From Flammeovirgaceae bacterium UBA7330 (GTDB lineage Bacteria > Bacteroidota > Bacteroidia > Cytophagales > Cyclobacteriaceae): DNA of 64,000 bases. The notes under the pieces are model-generated. The model ran no database searches. It was not told the origin of the DNA and saw only the letters and a list, made by a program, of their open reading frames with translations. Within the stretch, counting starts at the first letter, position 1. Every line of letters starts with the position of its first letter. Positions 23,006-31,536 of the stretch are shown piece by piece. The position numbers were made by a program, and so were the translations under genes. The stretch is from the NCBI GenBank assembly GCA_002471275.1, contig DKPQ01000007.1:1-64000 (forward strand). The letters run 5' to 3'.

Positions 23006-23914
23006 TCACCATTTTTTTAAACCCAATAGTTTCTTACCCAAATCAGATAATTTGGCCCTTCCGTACCTGGTCTGTTCCCAGTTGCGGGGGTCTCCAGGAA
23101 AAGCATAGCCTTTAGGAGCGATGCGATGTTTCCATGAATTGATTCGCCAGGTCCTGAGCCCTTCATTATCCTCTTCTGCAGGCGTCATCGCAATATACTG
23201 GGCAATCCTGACCTTGTCCTTTGAATGGTTGGGGCGAATGCCGTGTGGCAGTGCACTATTGAATATCAACAGGTCACCCACTTCCAGGGGTACTTTCACG
23301 ATTTTATCCTCCAATCCGGTGATGTCAGGTTTAAAGTAGTGACTGTCTTCTGGCTGGGTCCGTTTCCAGGTTTCGTAATTGCGAAATAACCACGGGATAC
23401 ATTGAAACCCACCCATGTTTTCATCTGTTTGGTCTGCCAGCGCTAATACGCCCTGCACATTTTGTGGATTCGTCTCCGGGTCATAATCCCAATGTATAAA
23501 ACCTTTGTACTCGTATTCGGGCCGTATGGGAAAATTTAAATTCCCCCGGTCAATGGTCACCCATAATTTTTCGATGCCCCATATATCTACAAAAGCATCA
23601 TAGACTCTTTGAGTTTGGCGGTTATTCCACAGGTATTGGTTGTTATAAACTTCCACCATGCCTGTTCCGGCCAATTCTTTCATTTCTATTTCAGCTCGTG
23701 GAGCAGTATACCAGGTTTCCTGATTGTTCGGGTCCTTATCTTCAAACTCCCAAAGAAAATTAGCTGTTTGTTGCGCCTGCTCCCGGGGAATGGTCTCTTT
23801 AATGACCACATAACCCTGGGATTTCCAAAACTCCCATTGTTCCATGGTCAACACTCTTAATGTGTCCTGGGTCGCCTCTCTTCTTAATTTTATCTGTACC
23901 GCCATGACCTTCAT
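23006..23914 (-). CDS. Phytanoyl-CoA dioxygenase (PhyH) family protein
   Basis: A 302-residue Fe(II)/2-oxoglutarate oxygenase of the PhyH family. The metal site is visible as GFIHWDYD (His and Asp) and the distal His in FNSALPHGIRPNHS, followed by an Arg that would hold 2-oxoglutarate. The N-terminal FWKSQGYVVIKETIP is the usual family start. The substrate is unknown; members hydroxylate lipids, amino acids or small metabolites. A second ATG (MAVQIK) lies three codons in. Monocistronic. Confidence 0.88.
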   Translation of the reverse strand: MKVMAVQIKLRREATQDTLRVLTMEQWEFWKSQGYVVIKETIPREQAQQTANFLWEFEDKDPNNQETWYTAPRAEIEMKELAGTGMVEVYNNQYLWNNRQTQRVYDAFVDIWGIEKLWVTIDRGNLNFPIRPEYEYKGFIHWDYDPETNPQNVQGVLALADQTDENMGGFQCIPWLFRNYETWKRTQPEDSHYFKPDITGLEDKIVKVPLEVGDLLIFNSALPHGIRPNHSKDKVRIAQYIAMTPAEEDNEGLRTWRINSWKHRIAPKGYAFPGDPRNWEQTRYGRAKLSDLGKKLLGLKKW

Positions 23915-24206
23915 TCCTAAACAATGTCTATCAGGAATTTATGAATAACGATAATACAAAGTTGAGGGGTATTTAGCAAAAAGGAGATTTTACATGGAAA
24001 TACTTATTCAGGCTACTTATTGCTTCAGGTAGAGTCTCAAGTACCCTATAATATCGGGCTATTATGCCTATATTTTCATTTTAAATCCTAGCCAGGATAT
24101 CTATACGCAAGCTTTGTTTCGGCATTGGATCTGAATGAAATTTATTTATAATCCAGATTAGAGTGTATCTTATCAAACAATAGGTAAAAACCCAGGACTA
24201 CAAAAT

Positions 24207-25574
24207 ATGAAAGTAATAGCCATTTTCGACATCGGTAAAACAAATAAGAAATTTTTCATTTTTGATGAGGACTTTAATCAGCTGGAGCATGAATATATCC
24301 GGTTCGAAGAGGTACCTGATGACGATGGGTTTCCGAGTGAGGATTTAGACAAGCTGACTGAATGGATCTTTGCGACATTTGATAAATTACTTGCCAATAG
24401 CAAGTATGAAGTTGTAAGTATTAATTTCTCTACTTATGGCGCTTCTCTTGTGCATCTGGATGACAAGGGGAATCGCGTCGCACCTTTTTACAACTACCTT
24501 AAACCTTTTCCAAAAGAACTGGAGCAGCAGTTTTTCGCTAAAGTACCAAGGGAGGAGTTTGAGCTGAAGACCGCAAGTCCTTTCCTGGGCTTCCTTAATT
24601 CCGGTCTTCAATTGTATTTTTTGAAATATGCCAAACCGGAGATCTTTTCCAAGATTAAGCACTCATTACACTTTCCTCAGTATCTAAGTAGTCTTTTCAC
24701 TAAAAAATACGTGACTGATTATACCAGCGTGGGCTGTCACACGGGATTGTGGGATTTTCAAACAGGACAGTACGCTGATTGGGTCAGGGATGAAGGGCTG
24801 ATGGAGCTTTTAGCTCCGGTTGTACCCAGTACTTTTTCCACACCGATAGAAATAAATGGACACAAGGTGAAGGTAGGTGCAGGTGTTCATGATAGCAGCT
24901 CTACGCTGATCCCATACATCAATTCAACCAATGAGCCCTTTATATTGGTGTCTACAGGAACCTGGAGCATTTGTATGAATTTTTTCAACGATAGTCCCAT
25001 GACCAGCCAGGAGCTTAAAGCTGATTGCCTGAATTTTCTCAGCCTCAGGGGGACTTCTGTGAAGGCATCCCGGCTATTTCTGGGGAAACATTTGAGTGGT
25101 CAGGCGAAAATATTGAGTGACTATTACAAAGTCGATTATCAGTCTTATAAAACACTAAAGTGGAATAGCTCTTACACCACAAAACGCACGGATAGGAAAC
25201 AACTGCTTTTTGATCATAGCTTGATCAGGCCTGAGCGGTTTGGATACCAAAATTCAGCCCATCCTGATTTGTCCATATTCGATTCATACGAGGACGCTCT
25301 GCACAACCTATTGGATGAATTAACGGACTTGCAGATTTCTTCACTTGAATTGGCGATAGGTAAATCGGAAATCAGGAAAGTGTATTTGGATGGTGGTATA
25401 AGCTTGAGTGAGGTATTCGTGACCTTCCTGACTAAAAAACTCCCGGATTTTGAGATCTATTCTACTTCATTCGCACTTGGTTCTGCGTTAGGAGCTGCAT
25501 TATTGGCTAATTACCGTACTCTTTCAGCAGGATTTCTTTCCAACAACTACAAGATCACCAAACATCAAGTTTAG
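24207..25574 (+). CDS. FGGY-family carbohydrate kinase
   Basis: A 455-residue sugar kinase with the actin-like ATPase fold. Motifs include VIAIFDIGKTNKKFFIFDE (phosphate 1), INFSTYGASLVHLD, the Asp-containing GAGVHDSSSTLIPY as likely catalytic base region, and VSTGTWS (adenosine region). It is closest in layout to rhamnulokinase/fuculokinase-like members of Bacteroidota. No isomerase or aldolase is adjacent, so the sugar cannot be named. Convergent with bcp downstream. Confidence 0.88.
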   Translation: MKVIAIFDIGKTNKKFFIFDEDFNQLEHEYIRFEEVPDDDGFPSEDLDKLTEWIFATFDKLLANSKYEVVSINFSTYGASLVHLDDKGNRVAPFYNYLKPFPKELEQQFFAKVPREEFELKTASPFLGFLNSGLQLYFLKYAKPEIFSKIKHSLHFPQYLSSLFTKKYVTDYTSVGCHTGLWDFQTGQYADWVRDEGLMELLAPVVPSTFSTPIEINGHKVKVGAGVHDSSSTLIPYINSTNEPFILVSTGTWSICMNFFNDSPMTSQELKADCLNFLSLRGTSVKASRLFLGKHLSGQAKILSDYYKVDYQSYKTLKWNSSYTTKRTDRKQLLFDHSLIRPERFGYQNSAHPDLSIFDSYEDALHNLLDELTDLQISSLELAIGKSEIRKVYLDGGISLSEVFVTFLTKKLPDFEIYSTSFALGSALGAALLANYRTLSAGFLSNNYKITKHQV

Positions 25575-25635
25575 CCAGTATTCTCCCGGAGGAAATCAGT
25601 GTCTACCGATAAATAATGATTGAAGCGTACTTAAA

Positions 25636-26085
25636 TCACTTCAGGATCTGACTTACGTGATCTTTGGTCTTCACCTTTTCGATCACTTCTTCGATCTTGC
25701 CATTTTCGTCGATCACGAATGTAGTGCGAAGGGTACCCATGTATTTGCGACCATACATAGACTTTTCTCCCCAGGTGCCATATTTGTCGTGAACTGATTT
25801 ATCCGTGTCAGCGATCAACGGGAAGGGGAGGTCATACTTTTCGATAAACTTCTTGTGTTTGGCCTCATCGTCGCCACTTACGCCCAGTACCACATAGCCT
25901 TTCGTCTGCATCAATTCATAATTGTCTCTTAGGTTACAGGCCTCTGCAGTACAGCCCGGGGTATCATCTTTAGGATAGAAATACAACACCACTTTCTTTC
26001 CTTTGAAGTCAGAAAGCTTGATCTCTTTTCCATCCTGGTCCTTACTTGTAAAGTCTGGGGCTTTGTCTCCGGCTTTAAGTTTCAT
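25636..26085 (-). CDS. bcp: Thioredoxin-dependent thiol peroxidase (Bcp/PrxQ)
   Basis: A 149-residue peroxiredoxin Q. LKAGDKAPDFTSKDQDGK opens the fold, and YPKDDTPGCTAEACNLRD contains the peroxidatic Cys45 and resolving Cys50 of the PrxQ type. It reduces H2O2 and organic hydroperoxides in the cytosol using thioredoxin. It lies 12 bases downstream of the M23 peptidase gene on the same strand and may be transcribed with it. Confidence 0.95.
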   Translation of the reverse strand: MKLKAGDKAPDFTSKDQDGKEIKLSDFKGKKVVLYFYPKDDTPGCTAEACNLRDNYELMQTKGYVVLGVSGDDEAKHKKFIEKYDLPFPLIADTDKSVHDKYGTWGEKSMYGRKYMGTLRTTFVIDENGKIEEVIEKVKTKDHVSQILK

Positions 26086-26097
26086 GTCTGTTGTTTT

Positions 26098-27963
26098 CTA
26101 TTTAAAGGTGTAACTATAGGTTTCTTTGTTTCCGGCATTGTCTTCTACCTCCAATACAAACTCTCCTTTGAAAGGAATGTTTTTATCTTTTTTCTCTGAC
26201 CAGATCAAAGATTTCTTAGGTTCATATTTCATCAATACAAACTGCCCGTCTAAGGTAGCATTAAACGTTTTTATACCCGAAAGATCATCACTGATTTTGA
26301 AATAAAGCTCATCCCTGTTTACAATCACTGGTCTAATGTTTGGTGCGATGCTGTCATTGGCAATGGTAAAGGTGACCAGGTCCTGCGTGTAGAATTCAAT
26401 TTGCTCTCCATCCCAGGAGCCGCCCAGGTACCCCAGTCTGCCATTGTTTAAGGTATAGGCCTGGCTGCCAAAGGGATAATCACGATCGGATTTGAGTCTT
26501 ACCCGTACCGAGCCTTTCAGTGGGTCTTTGCGGTGGTTGAATTTAAACTCTTCAAACCCATGGGCGGAATCAAAAGATTTGTCAAACTGAAGGTATAGCG
26601 TGTCAAAAAGGCTGTTTCTCCTAAACAATACCTCCACATCCTCGTGATAAAAGCTGTGCTCCGACCCGGAAGGGATCATCGCTTTGATGTCCGTCTTTTT
26701 GATGTCTCCACAATAGTCGATGGAGTCGGGGAGGCCATTCCTCAGGTCCCAGAGGTAATAAGCCTTGCTTTTTTCTATCCGGTAGGGGATGAGCTCTTTC
26801 CCCAGTTGTCCGAAGTATACGTAGATCTGACTTGGAGTAGATACATAGGATGTTTCAAAATGCAGGTAGTTACGGAAAATCTCAAACTCATTGATATCGG
26901 GTCGCGGCCGGTAAACAATTTTCCGCTCATTGATCTTGTTTTCAAACTTTACCAGGTTGCCATGGCTGTCATGCATCAGGATGGTGAGCACATGAGGCTC
27001 TGAGTCAATTTTAATGCCCTGGGATGGGGTGACGTATATGTCGTTGGTATTCCCGTCTTCCACATACAGTCGGTTGTACTTTTGGCCCGTCTGCACATAG
27101 TGCGGATAATTCACATGCACCAGGATATTCTTTTGGTTGCCAAAAGACAGGCTGGATTTCAACTCCCGAAACACCGTGTCATCGTCCAACAGCATCACGG
27201 TTTCAGAAACTCCATTGCGGCTCCACACGCCATCCATCAGGTCGTAGGCATAGATTTCCACGCCGATGTTGCCTTCCAGAGAGATAGGAGCCCGTGTCTT
27301 AAAGACTCCGTCTACCTTGATCACATCAAAGCCATATCTTCCAAAGGCCTCGTTGACCCGGGCATTTTCATCGAGTGTGACAAAAGCTACTCCTTTCAGG
27401 AAAGGGGGCATGTTGTCCTTAATCTCCGGGAAGTTAAACTTGAGTGGGTCGAGGATCCTTTGATGTCGGTCGCGGATCTCAAAGTGCAGGTGAGGTCCGC
27501 TAGAAGACCCGGAGTTGCCCGAGTAGGCTATGATCTCCCCTTTTTCAAACCGAAAGGCACCGTCTTCCGGAAAAAGGTCTACGCTGAACGATTCCCTTTC
27601 ATATTGCTCTTTCAAAATATACGATTCAAGTATGGGGCTGTAGCTTTCCAAATGGCCATAAACAGTAGTAGTGCCATTCGGATGATTGAGGTAAAGCGCA
27701 TTCCCATAGCCCCCGGGGGAGATCTTGATCCTGTATACGTATCCGCTGGCTGCAGCGTGTACCGGCAACCCGGTTCTTCCACCCGTCTTGATGTCCAGTC
27801 CTGCATGGAAATGAGATGCTCTAAGCTCGCCCATGGTACCGGCAAGCAAATTTTGCTCTCCCGGATTGATGGGAAACAGATAATAGTCATCATCTGTGAA
27901 TGACTGAGCAAACGATAGGTTAATTAAGATGACTGCTAAAAATGCAGCGATTATGAAACGCAT
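26098..27963 (-). CDS. Secreted M23 family metallopeptidase
   Basis: A 621-residue exported protein; the ATG at 27963 gives a signal peptide (MRFIIAAFLAVILINLSFAQ). The LytM/M23 domain spans residues about 30-180: SHFHAGLDIKTGG, PVHAAASGYVYRIKISPGGYGNALYL, TTVYGHLES and SGPHLHFEIRD, giving the expected His/Asp zinc ligands. The long C-terminal beta-rich region (over 400 residues, ending NAGNKETYSYTFK) is typical of Bacteroidota members. It probably cuts or remodels peptidoglycan cross-links. Upstream of bcp, downstream of the FAH gene. Confidence 0.92.
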   Translation of the reverse strand: MRFIIAAFLAVILINLSFAQSFTDDDYYLFPINPGEQNLLAGTMGELRASHFHAGLDIKTGGRTGLPVHAAASGYVYRIKISPGGYGNALYLNHPNGTTTVYGHLESYSPILESYILKEQYERESFSVDLFPEDGAFRFEKGEIIAYSGNSGSSSGPHLHFEIRDRHQRILDPLKFNFPEIKDNMPPFLKGVAFVTLDENARVNEAFGRYGFDVIKVDGVFKTRAPISLEGNIGVEIYAYDLMDGVWSRNGVSETVMLLDDDTVFRELKSSLSFGNQKNILVHVNYPHYVQTGQKYNRLYVEDGNTNDIYVTPSQGIKIDSEPHVLTILMHDSHGNLVKFENKINERKIVYRPRPDINEFEIFRNYLHFETSYVSTPSQIYVYFGQLGKELIPYRIEKSKAYYLWDLRNGLPDSIDYCGDIKKTDIKAMIPSGSEHSFYHEDVEVLFRRNSLFDTLYLQFDKSFDSAHGFEEFKFNHRKDPLKGSVRVRLKSDRDYPFGSQAYTLNNGRLGYLGGSWDGEQIEFYTQDLVTFTIANDSIAPNIRPVIVNRDELYFKISDDLSGIKTFNATLDGQFVLMKYEPKKSLIWSEKKDKNIPFKGEFVLEVEDNAGNKETYSYTFK

Positions 27964-28031
27964 AGAATCCTTCTCCAACACACCAGTATTAAAAACGATG
28001 AAAAGCAGCTAATACTACTTTCATCGTAAAA

Positions 28032-28640
28032 TTACTTTACTTCAAAATCAAACATCAGCCGATCCTCAATGTACCCTTTTAGCCGGTCTCCGATCTTCAC
28101 CTGGCTCACGCCCTTGGGAGTGCCGGAGAAAATGATGTCGCCTGTTTTAAGGGTAAAATATCTGGAAACAAATGAGATGATCTCATCGATAGGCCACAGC
28201 ATCAGGCTGGTGTTCCCTTGCTGGACCGTCTCCCCATTTTTTTCCAACTTAAAGTTAAGATTCTTTAGATCAAAACCATTTTTATCAATGAATTTTGAAA
28301 TGGGTGCAGAGCCATTAAATGCTTTGGCAAGCTCCCAGGGCAGCCCTTTTGTCTTGAGTCGCGACTGGGTATCACGGGCTGTGAAGTCAATACCCAGACC
28401 AATCTCATCGTAGTAGTTGGAAGCAAAAGCAGGATCAATTGATTTGCCTTCCTTTTTAATTCGGACTAGCACTTCTACTTCGTGGTGAACGTCTTCGGAA
28501 TGATCAGGGTGATAAAAGGGCTCATTGTCCTTCAATACCGCCGTGTCGGGCTTCATAAAAATGACCGGGCTTTCAGGTCGCTCATTTCCCAGCTCCTCAA
28601 TATGGTCTACATAGTTTCTGCCAATACAAATGATCTTCAT
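28032..28640 (-). CDS. Fumarylacetoacetate hydrolase family protein
   Basis: A 202-residue FAH-fold protein: MKIICIGRNYVDHIEELGN at the start, EVEVLVRIKKEGKSI and GIDFTARDTQSRLK in the metal-binding region, FSGTPKGVSQVKIGD near the end. Short members of this size usually act as acylpyruvase or oxaloacetate decarboxylase/tautomerase in the cytosol. The ATG is one base after the mtaB stop, so both genes form an operon. Confidence 0.9.
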   Translation of the reverse strand: MKIICIGRNYVDHIEELGNERPESPVIFMKPDTAVLKDNEPFYHPDHSEDVHHEVEVLVRIKKEGKSIDPAFASNYYDEIGLGIDFTARDTQSRLKTKGLPWELAKAFNGSAPISKFIDKNGFDLKNLNFKLEKNGETVQQGNTSLMLWPIDEIISFVSRYFTLKTGDIIFSGTPKGVSQVKIGDRLKGYIEDRLMFDFEVK

Positions 28641-28641
28641 A

Positions 28642-29958
28642 CTAATGTGTTAAAATTTCTTCAGGCTCTGACACTTCAACGGTTCCTGCATCACTGATCT
28701 CTTCAAGCACCACGTCTTTCAGTTCGTTGATTAGAATGGGGTCGTACTTGGCCCTCACGCGTACATAATTTTCAGTAAATCCATGGATCATACCATCTTC
28801 AATATCTTCTTCAAAGAGTACGGTGGATTGTTTGCCCAGCTGTGATTCATAGAAATGTCGTCTCTTCTTTTCAGAAAGATTTCTGAGCATAGTGGTTCGG
28901 TCCCTACGGATATTCAGCGGCACCACATCATCCATTTCAGCAGCAGGCGTATTGGCACGCTCAGAATAAGTAAAGACATGCAGGTATGAGATGTCCAGCT
29001 CGTTCAGGAAATTGTATGTTTCCAAAAATAGTTCCTCGCGCTCTCCCGGAAATCCAGTGATCACATCCACGCCGATGCAGCAGTCTGGCATCAGTTTCTT
29101 GATGGTCTCCACACGATCCTGATACAGTCCACTCAGGTACCTTCGGTTCATTTTCTTCAGGATCTCGTCGCTACCTGATTGCAGTGGGATGTGGAAGTGA
29201 GGGACAAACTTTTCCGAACCCGCGACAAATTGAATGATCTCGTTGGTGAGTAGATTAGGCTCGATAGAGGAGATCCTGATCCGGTCGATGCCTGCTACCT
29301 GGTCCAGTGCTTTGAGGAGGTTGATAAACTTCTCACTGCGCTTGCCATCGATCACCCCGTAATCCCCGATGTTGACACCGGTGAGCACAATTTCTTTTAC
29401 ATCTGAGGCTGCGATCTCTTCCGCCTGGGCGATAATGCTCTCGATGGTGTCACTGCGACTTTTTCCACGAGCCAGGGGAATGGTACAAAATGCACATCCA
29501 TAGTTACAGCCGTCCTGAACCTTGAGGAAGGTACGGGTACGCTCACCATAGGAATAGGAGGCATTGAACCGTTTGGCTTCTTTGATTTCTGAAGCAAAAA
29601 CCTGTGTTTCTTTTTGTGGGACAAACTCGTCCAGGTATTCAAAGAGTCTGAATTTTTCAGCTGCGCCCAATACCGCGTCCACACCTTTGATCTCAGCAAT
29701 TTCTTTGGGTTTCAACTGGGCATAACAACCCATGATGGCGATGTAGCTTTCCGGTGAGATCTTCTTGGCTTCCTTGACCAGCTTCTTACATTTCTTGTCT
29801 GCATTTTCGGTCACAGAGCAGGTATTGATGATGAATATGTCCGGACGATCATAGAAATCGACCTTTTCATAATCCCTGTCCTGAAACATCCTTGAGATAG
29901 TGGAGGTCTCCGAAAAGTTCAGTTTGCAGCCCAGTGTGTAAAAAGCGACTTTTTTCAT
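28642..29958 (-). CDS. mtaB: tRNA t6A37 methylthiotransferase MtaB
   Basis: A 438-residue radical-SAM methylthiotransferase. The N-terminal UPF0004 domain has the cluster cysteines in YTLGCKLNFSET, INTCSVTENADKKC and GCYAQL; the radical-SAM cluster is DGCNYGCAFCTIPLARG; a TRAM-like domain closes the protein. It converts t6A to ms2t6A at position 37 of certain tRNAs. The start at MKKVAFYTLGC (29958) is chosen because 16 extra upstream codons have no family match. Translationally close to the FAH gene. Confidence 0.93.
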   Translation of the reverse strand: MKKVAFYTLGCKLNFSETSTISRMFQDRDYEKVDFYDRPDIFIINTCSVTENADKKCKKLVKEAKKISPESYIAIMGCYAQLKPKEIAEIKGVDAVLGAAEKFRLFEYLDEFVPQKETQVFASEIKEAKRFNASYSYGERTRTFLKVQDGCNYGCAFCTIPLARGKSRSDTIESIIAQAEEIAASDVKEIVLTGVNIGDYGVIDGKRSEKFINLLKALDQVAGIDRIRISSIEPNLLTNEIIQFVAGSEKFVPHFHIPLQSGSDEILKKMNRRYLSGLYQDRVETIKKLMPDCCIGVDVITGFPGEREELFLETYNFLNELDISYLHVFTYSERANTPAAEMDDVVPLNIRRDRTTMLRNLSEKKRRHFYESQLGKQSTVLFEEDIEDGMIHGFTENYVRVRAKYDPILINELKDVVLEEISDAGTVEVSEPEEILTH

Positions 29959-30091
29959 GAAGCCGCAAAGATAATAAGGAAATCCATGTAGCCTATTGAT
30001 GAGCAAGGTGTTACCCTCGAAAATCCATCTTTTGTGTATTTACTATAAACAGTTACTCAGGTTTTCACCGCTTTAAACAAACAACATTATC

Positions 30092-30472
30092 ATGAAGCTA
30101 GGAGCATTTTCAATCATTCTGAAGGTAAAGGATATAGAAAAGTCCAAAGCATTTTACGAGACCCTGGGGTTCCAGGTATTTGCCGGGAGCCTGGAATCAA
30201 AATACCTCATCATGAAGAATGAGTCTTCCTTGATTGGTCTTTTTCAGGATATGCTGGATCAAAATATCATCACTTTCAACCCCGGATGGGACAATGATGC
30301 CAGCAACCTGAAAGATTTCGACGATGTGAGATCCATTCAAAAGCATCTAAAGCAAAAGAAGGTAGAGCTGATCACTGAAGCCGATGAGTCCACAAAAGGT
30401 CCTGCCAGTATGATGGTGGCTGACCCTGATGGAAATGTGATATTGATTGATCCAACATGTAGGGTAGCATAG
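30092..30472 (+). CDS. VOC/glyoxalase-like protein
   Basis: A 126-residue single VOC-fold protein: MKLGAFSIILKVKDIEKSKAFYETLGFQVF at the start and ASMMVADPDGNVILIDPT at the end, the usual metal-ligand region. Substrate unknown; members range from glyoxalase to resistance proteins. The gene downstream starts 44 bases after its stop and may be co-transcribed. Confidence 0.88.
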   Translation: MKLGAFSIILKVKDIEKSKAFYETLGFQVFAGSLESKYLIMKNESSLIGLFQDMLDQNIITFNPGWDNDASNLKDFDDVRSIQKHLKQKKVELITEADESTKGPASMMVADPDGNVILIDPTCRVA

Positions 30473-30515
30473 GAGGCAGTACAAAGCAAAATCACCCGAG
30501 GAATACCTGGAAAAG

Positions 30516-30851
30516 TTGGAAGATGACTGGCGCAAGATCAGGCTGGAAGAAATTCGCATCATGATCAAAAGGGCCTGGCCGGACGCTATTGAGGGCATTG
30601 AATACAACATGCTTTGCTACGGAGACGGGTCTAAAAATATCTTTCATCTCAATGCCCAAAAAGCATATATGGCACTCTATGTAGGTGACATCAACAAGGT
30701 AGAAAATTCCGATAGCCTGCTGGGAGGGGTTGACCGGGGAAAAGGGTGTGTTAGAATCAGGAGAACACTCGATTTATCAAAGACAGGTCTTGCTGAGTTT
30801 GTATCCCGGGTAATCAAAATTCACCAGGCAGGAGGAAATACGGATTGTTGA
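30516..30851 (+). CDS. DUF1801 family protein, start uncertain
   Basis: About 111 residues from a TTG at 30516. IEGIEYNMLCYGDG, then AYMALYVGDIN and RGKGCVRIRRTLDLS fit DUF1801 (YdhG-like) proteins. The frame remains open upstream and reads QYKAKSPEEYLEKLEDDW, which matches the usual family N-terminus, but no ATG, GTG or TTG is available before that segment. The natural start may therefore have mutated (AGG at 30477-30479), or a rare start is used. Function of the family unknown. Confidence 0.7.
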   Translation: MEDDWRKIRLEEIRIMIKRAWPDAIEGIEYNMLCYGDGSKNIFHLNAQKAYMALYVGDINKVENSDSLLGGVDRGKGCVRIRRTLDLSKTGLAEFVSRVIKIHQAGGNTDC

Positions 30852-30921
30852 GCATAATCAGCATTTTTTGGTAAAGAATTGAAAACCAGGTAAGTATTTA
30901 CTTTTAATACACAGTTTTTGA

Positions 30922-30929
30922 TATCTTTG
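30922..30929 (+). promoter_or_regulatory. TAnnTTTG -7 promoter element
   Basis: TATCTTTG fits the Bacteroidota -7 box, 31 bases before the RAYT-like gene. No clear -33 element. Confidence 0.45.
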
Positions 30930-30959
30930 CGGCGTTGATACCGCCATAAATAGTGCAAC

Positions 30960-31532
30960 ATGCTTAAAGCTATTTTTGGTGCCAAATGCCCCGAACAAAG
31001 ACCCAATGTGGTCTATCTATGGACCAACTCTATCAGAGATGGCAGGGGAATATTGCTAAATGACAGGAACAGGGAAATAATCGTCAAATCTTTAACGCGT
31101 CTGGTTTGGGAGGAGAAGATAAAGGTCTATGGGTTTGTAATCATGCCAAATCATATCCATTTGGTATGGGAAGTCATTGCTCCTGCAGATGAAAATATTC
31201 CTGAAAGATTTCGAAATGAATTAACAGATCATATCGTAGATAATTTACGAACCAATTGTCCCGGGATCCTCAAATTTTTCTATAGTGGTAAAGGGATAGG
31301 GAAATATCAGATATGGAAGAAGGAGCCGAAGCTTATTGAATTGCGGTCCAAACTGCATATTAAGGAAGCACTCAAGTACGTTCACGAAAATCCTGCTTTT
31401 GATCGATGGGATATGGTTAAATCTTGCATAGATTTCAAGTGGTCCTCTGCCAGATTCTACGAATCAGGAATTGATCCGTTTGGGTTTCTTTCCCACTACC
31501 AGGAGTCTCAACACGTATCCGGAATTGCGTAA
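30960..31532 (+). CDS. REP-associated tyrosine transposase (RAYT)-like protein
   Basis: A 190-residue Y1_Tnp (IS200/IS605-type) protein. YGFVIMPNHIHLVWEV carries the HUH motif (His-Ile-His) and ALKYVHENPA the region of the catalytic Tyr, followed by FKWSSARFY, typical of RAYTs. Known: RAYTs cut and join single-stranded REP hairpins and are domesticated single-copy genes. No REP repeats or IS ends flank this gene. Hairpin elements of REPIN type are present elsewhere in the window, so it is a candidate to mobilise them, but this is inference. Confidence 0.88.
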   Translation: MLKAIFGAKCPEQRPNVVYLWTNSIRDGRGILLNDRNREIIVKSLTRLVWEEKIKVYGFVIMPNHIHLVWEVIAPADENIPERFRNELTDHIVDNLRTNCPGILKFFYSGKGIGKYQIWKKEPKLIELRSKLHIKEALKYVHENPAFDRWDMVKSCIDFKWSSARFYESGIDPFGFLSHYQESQHVSGIA

Positions 31533-31536
31533 ACTG

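Noticed and set aside
26644..27911. Long open frames opposite the M23 peptidase gene
   Set aside because: Antisense shadows of a clear family member, without domains of their own.
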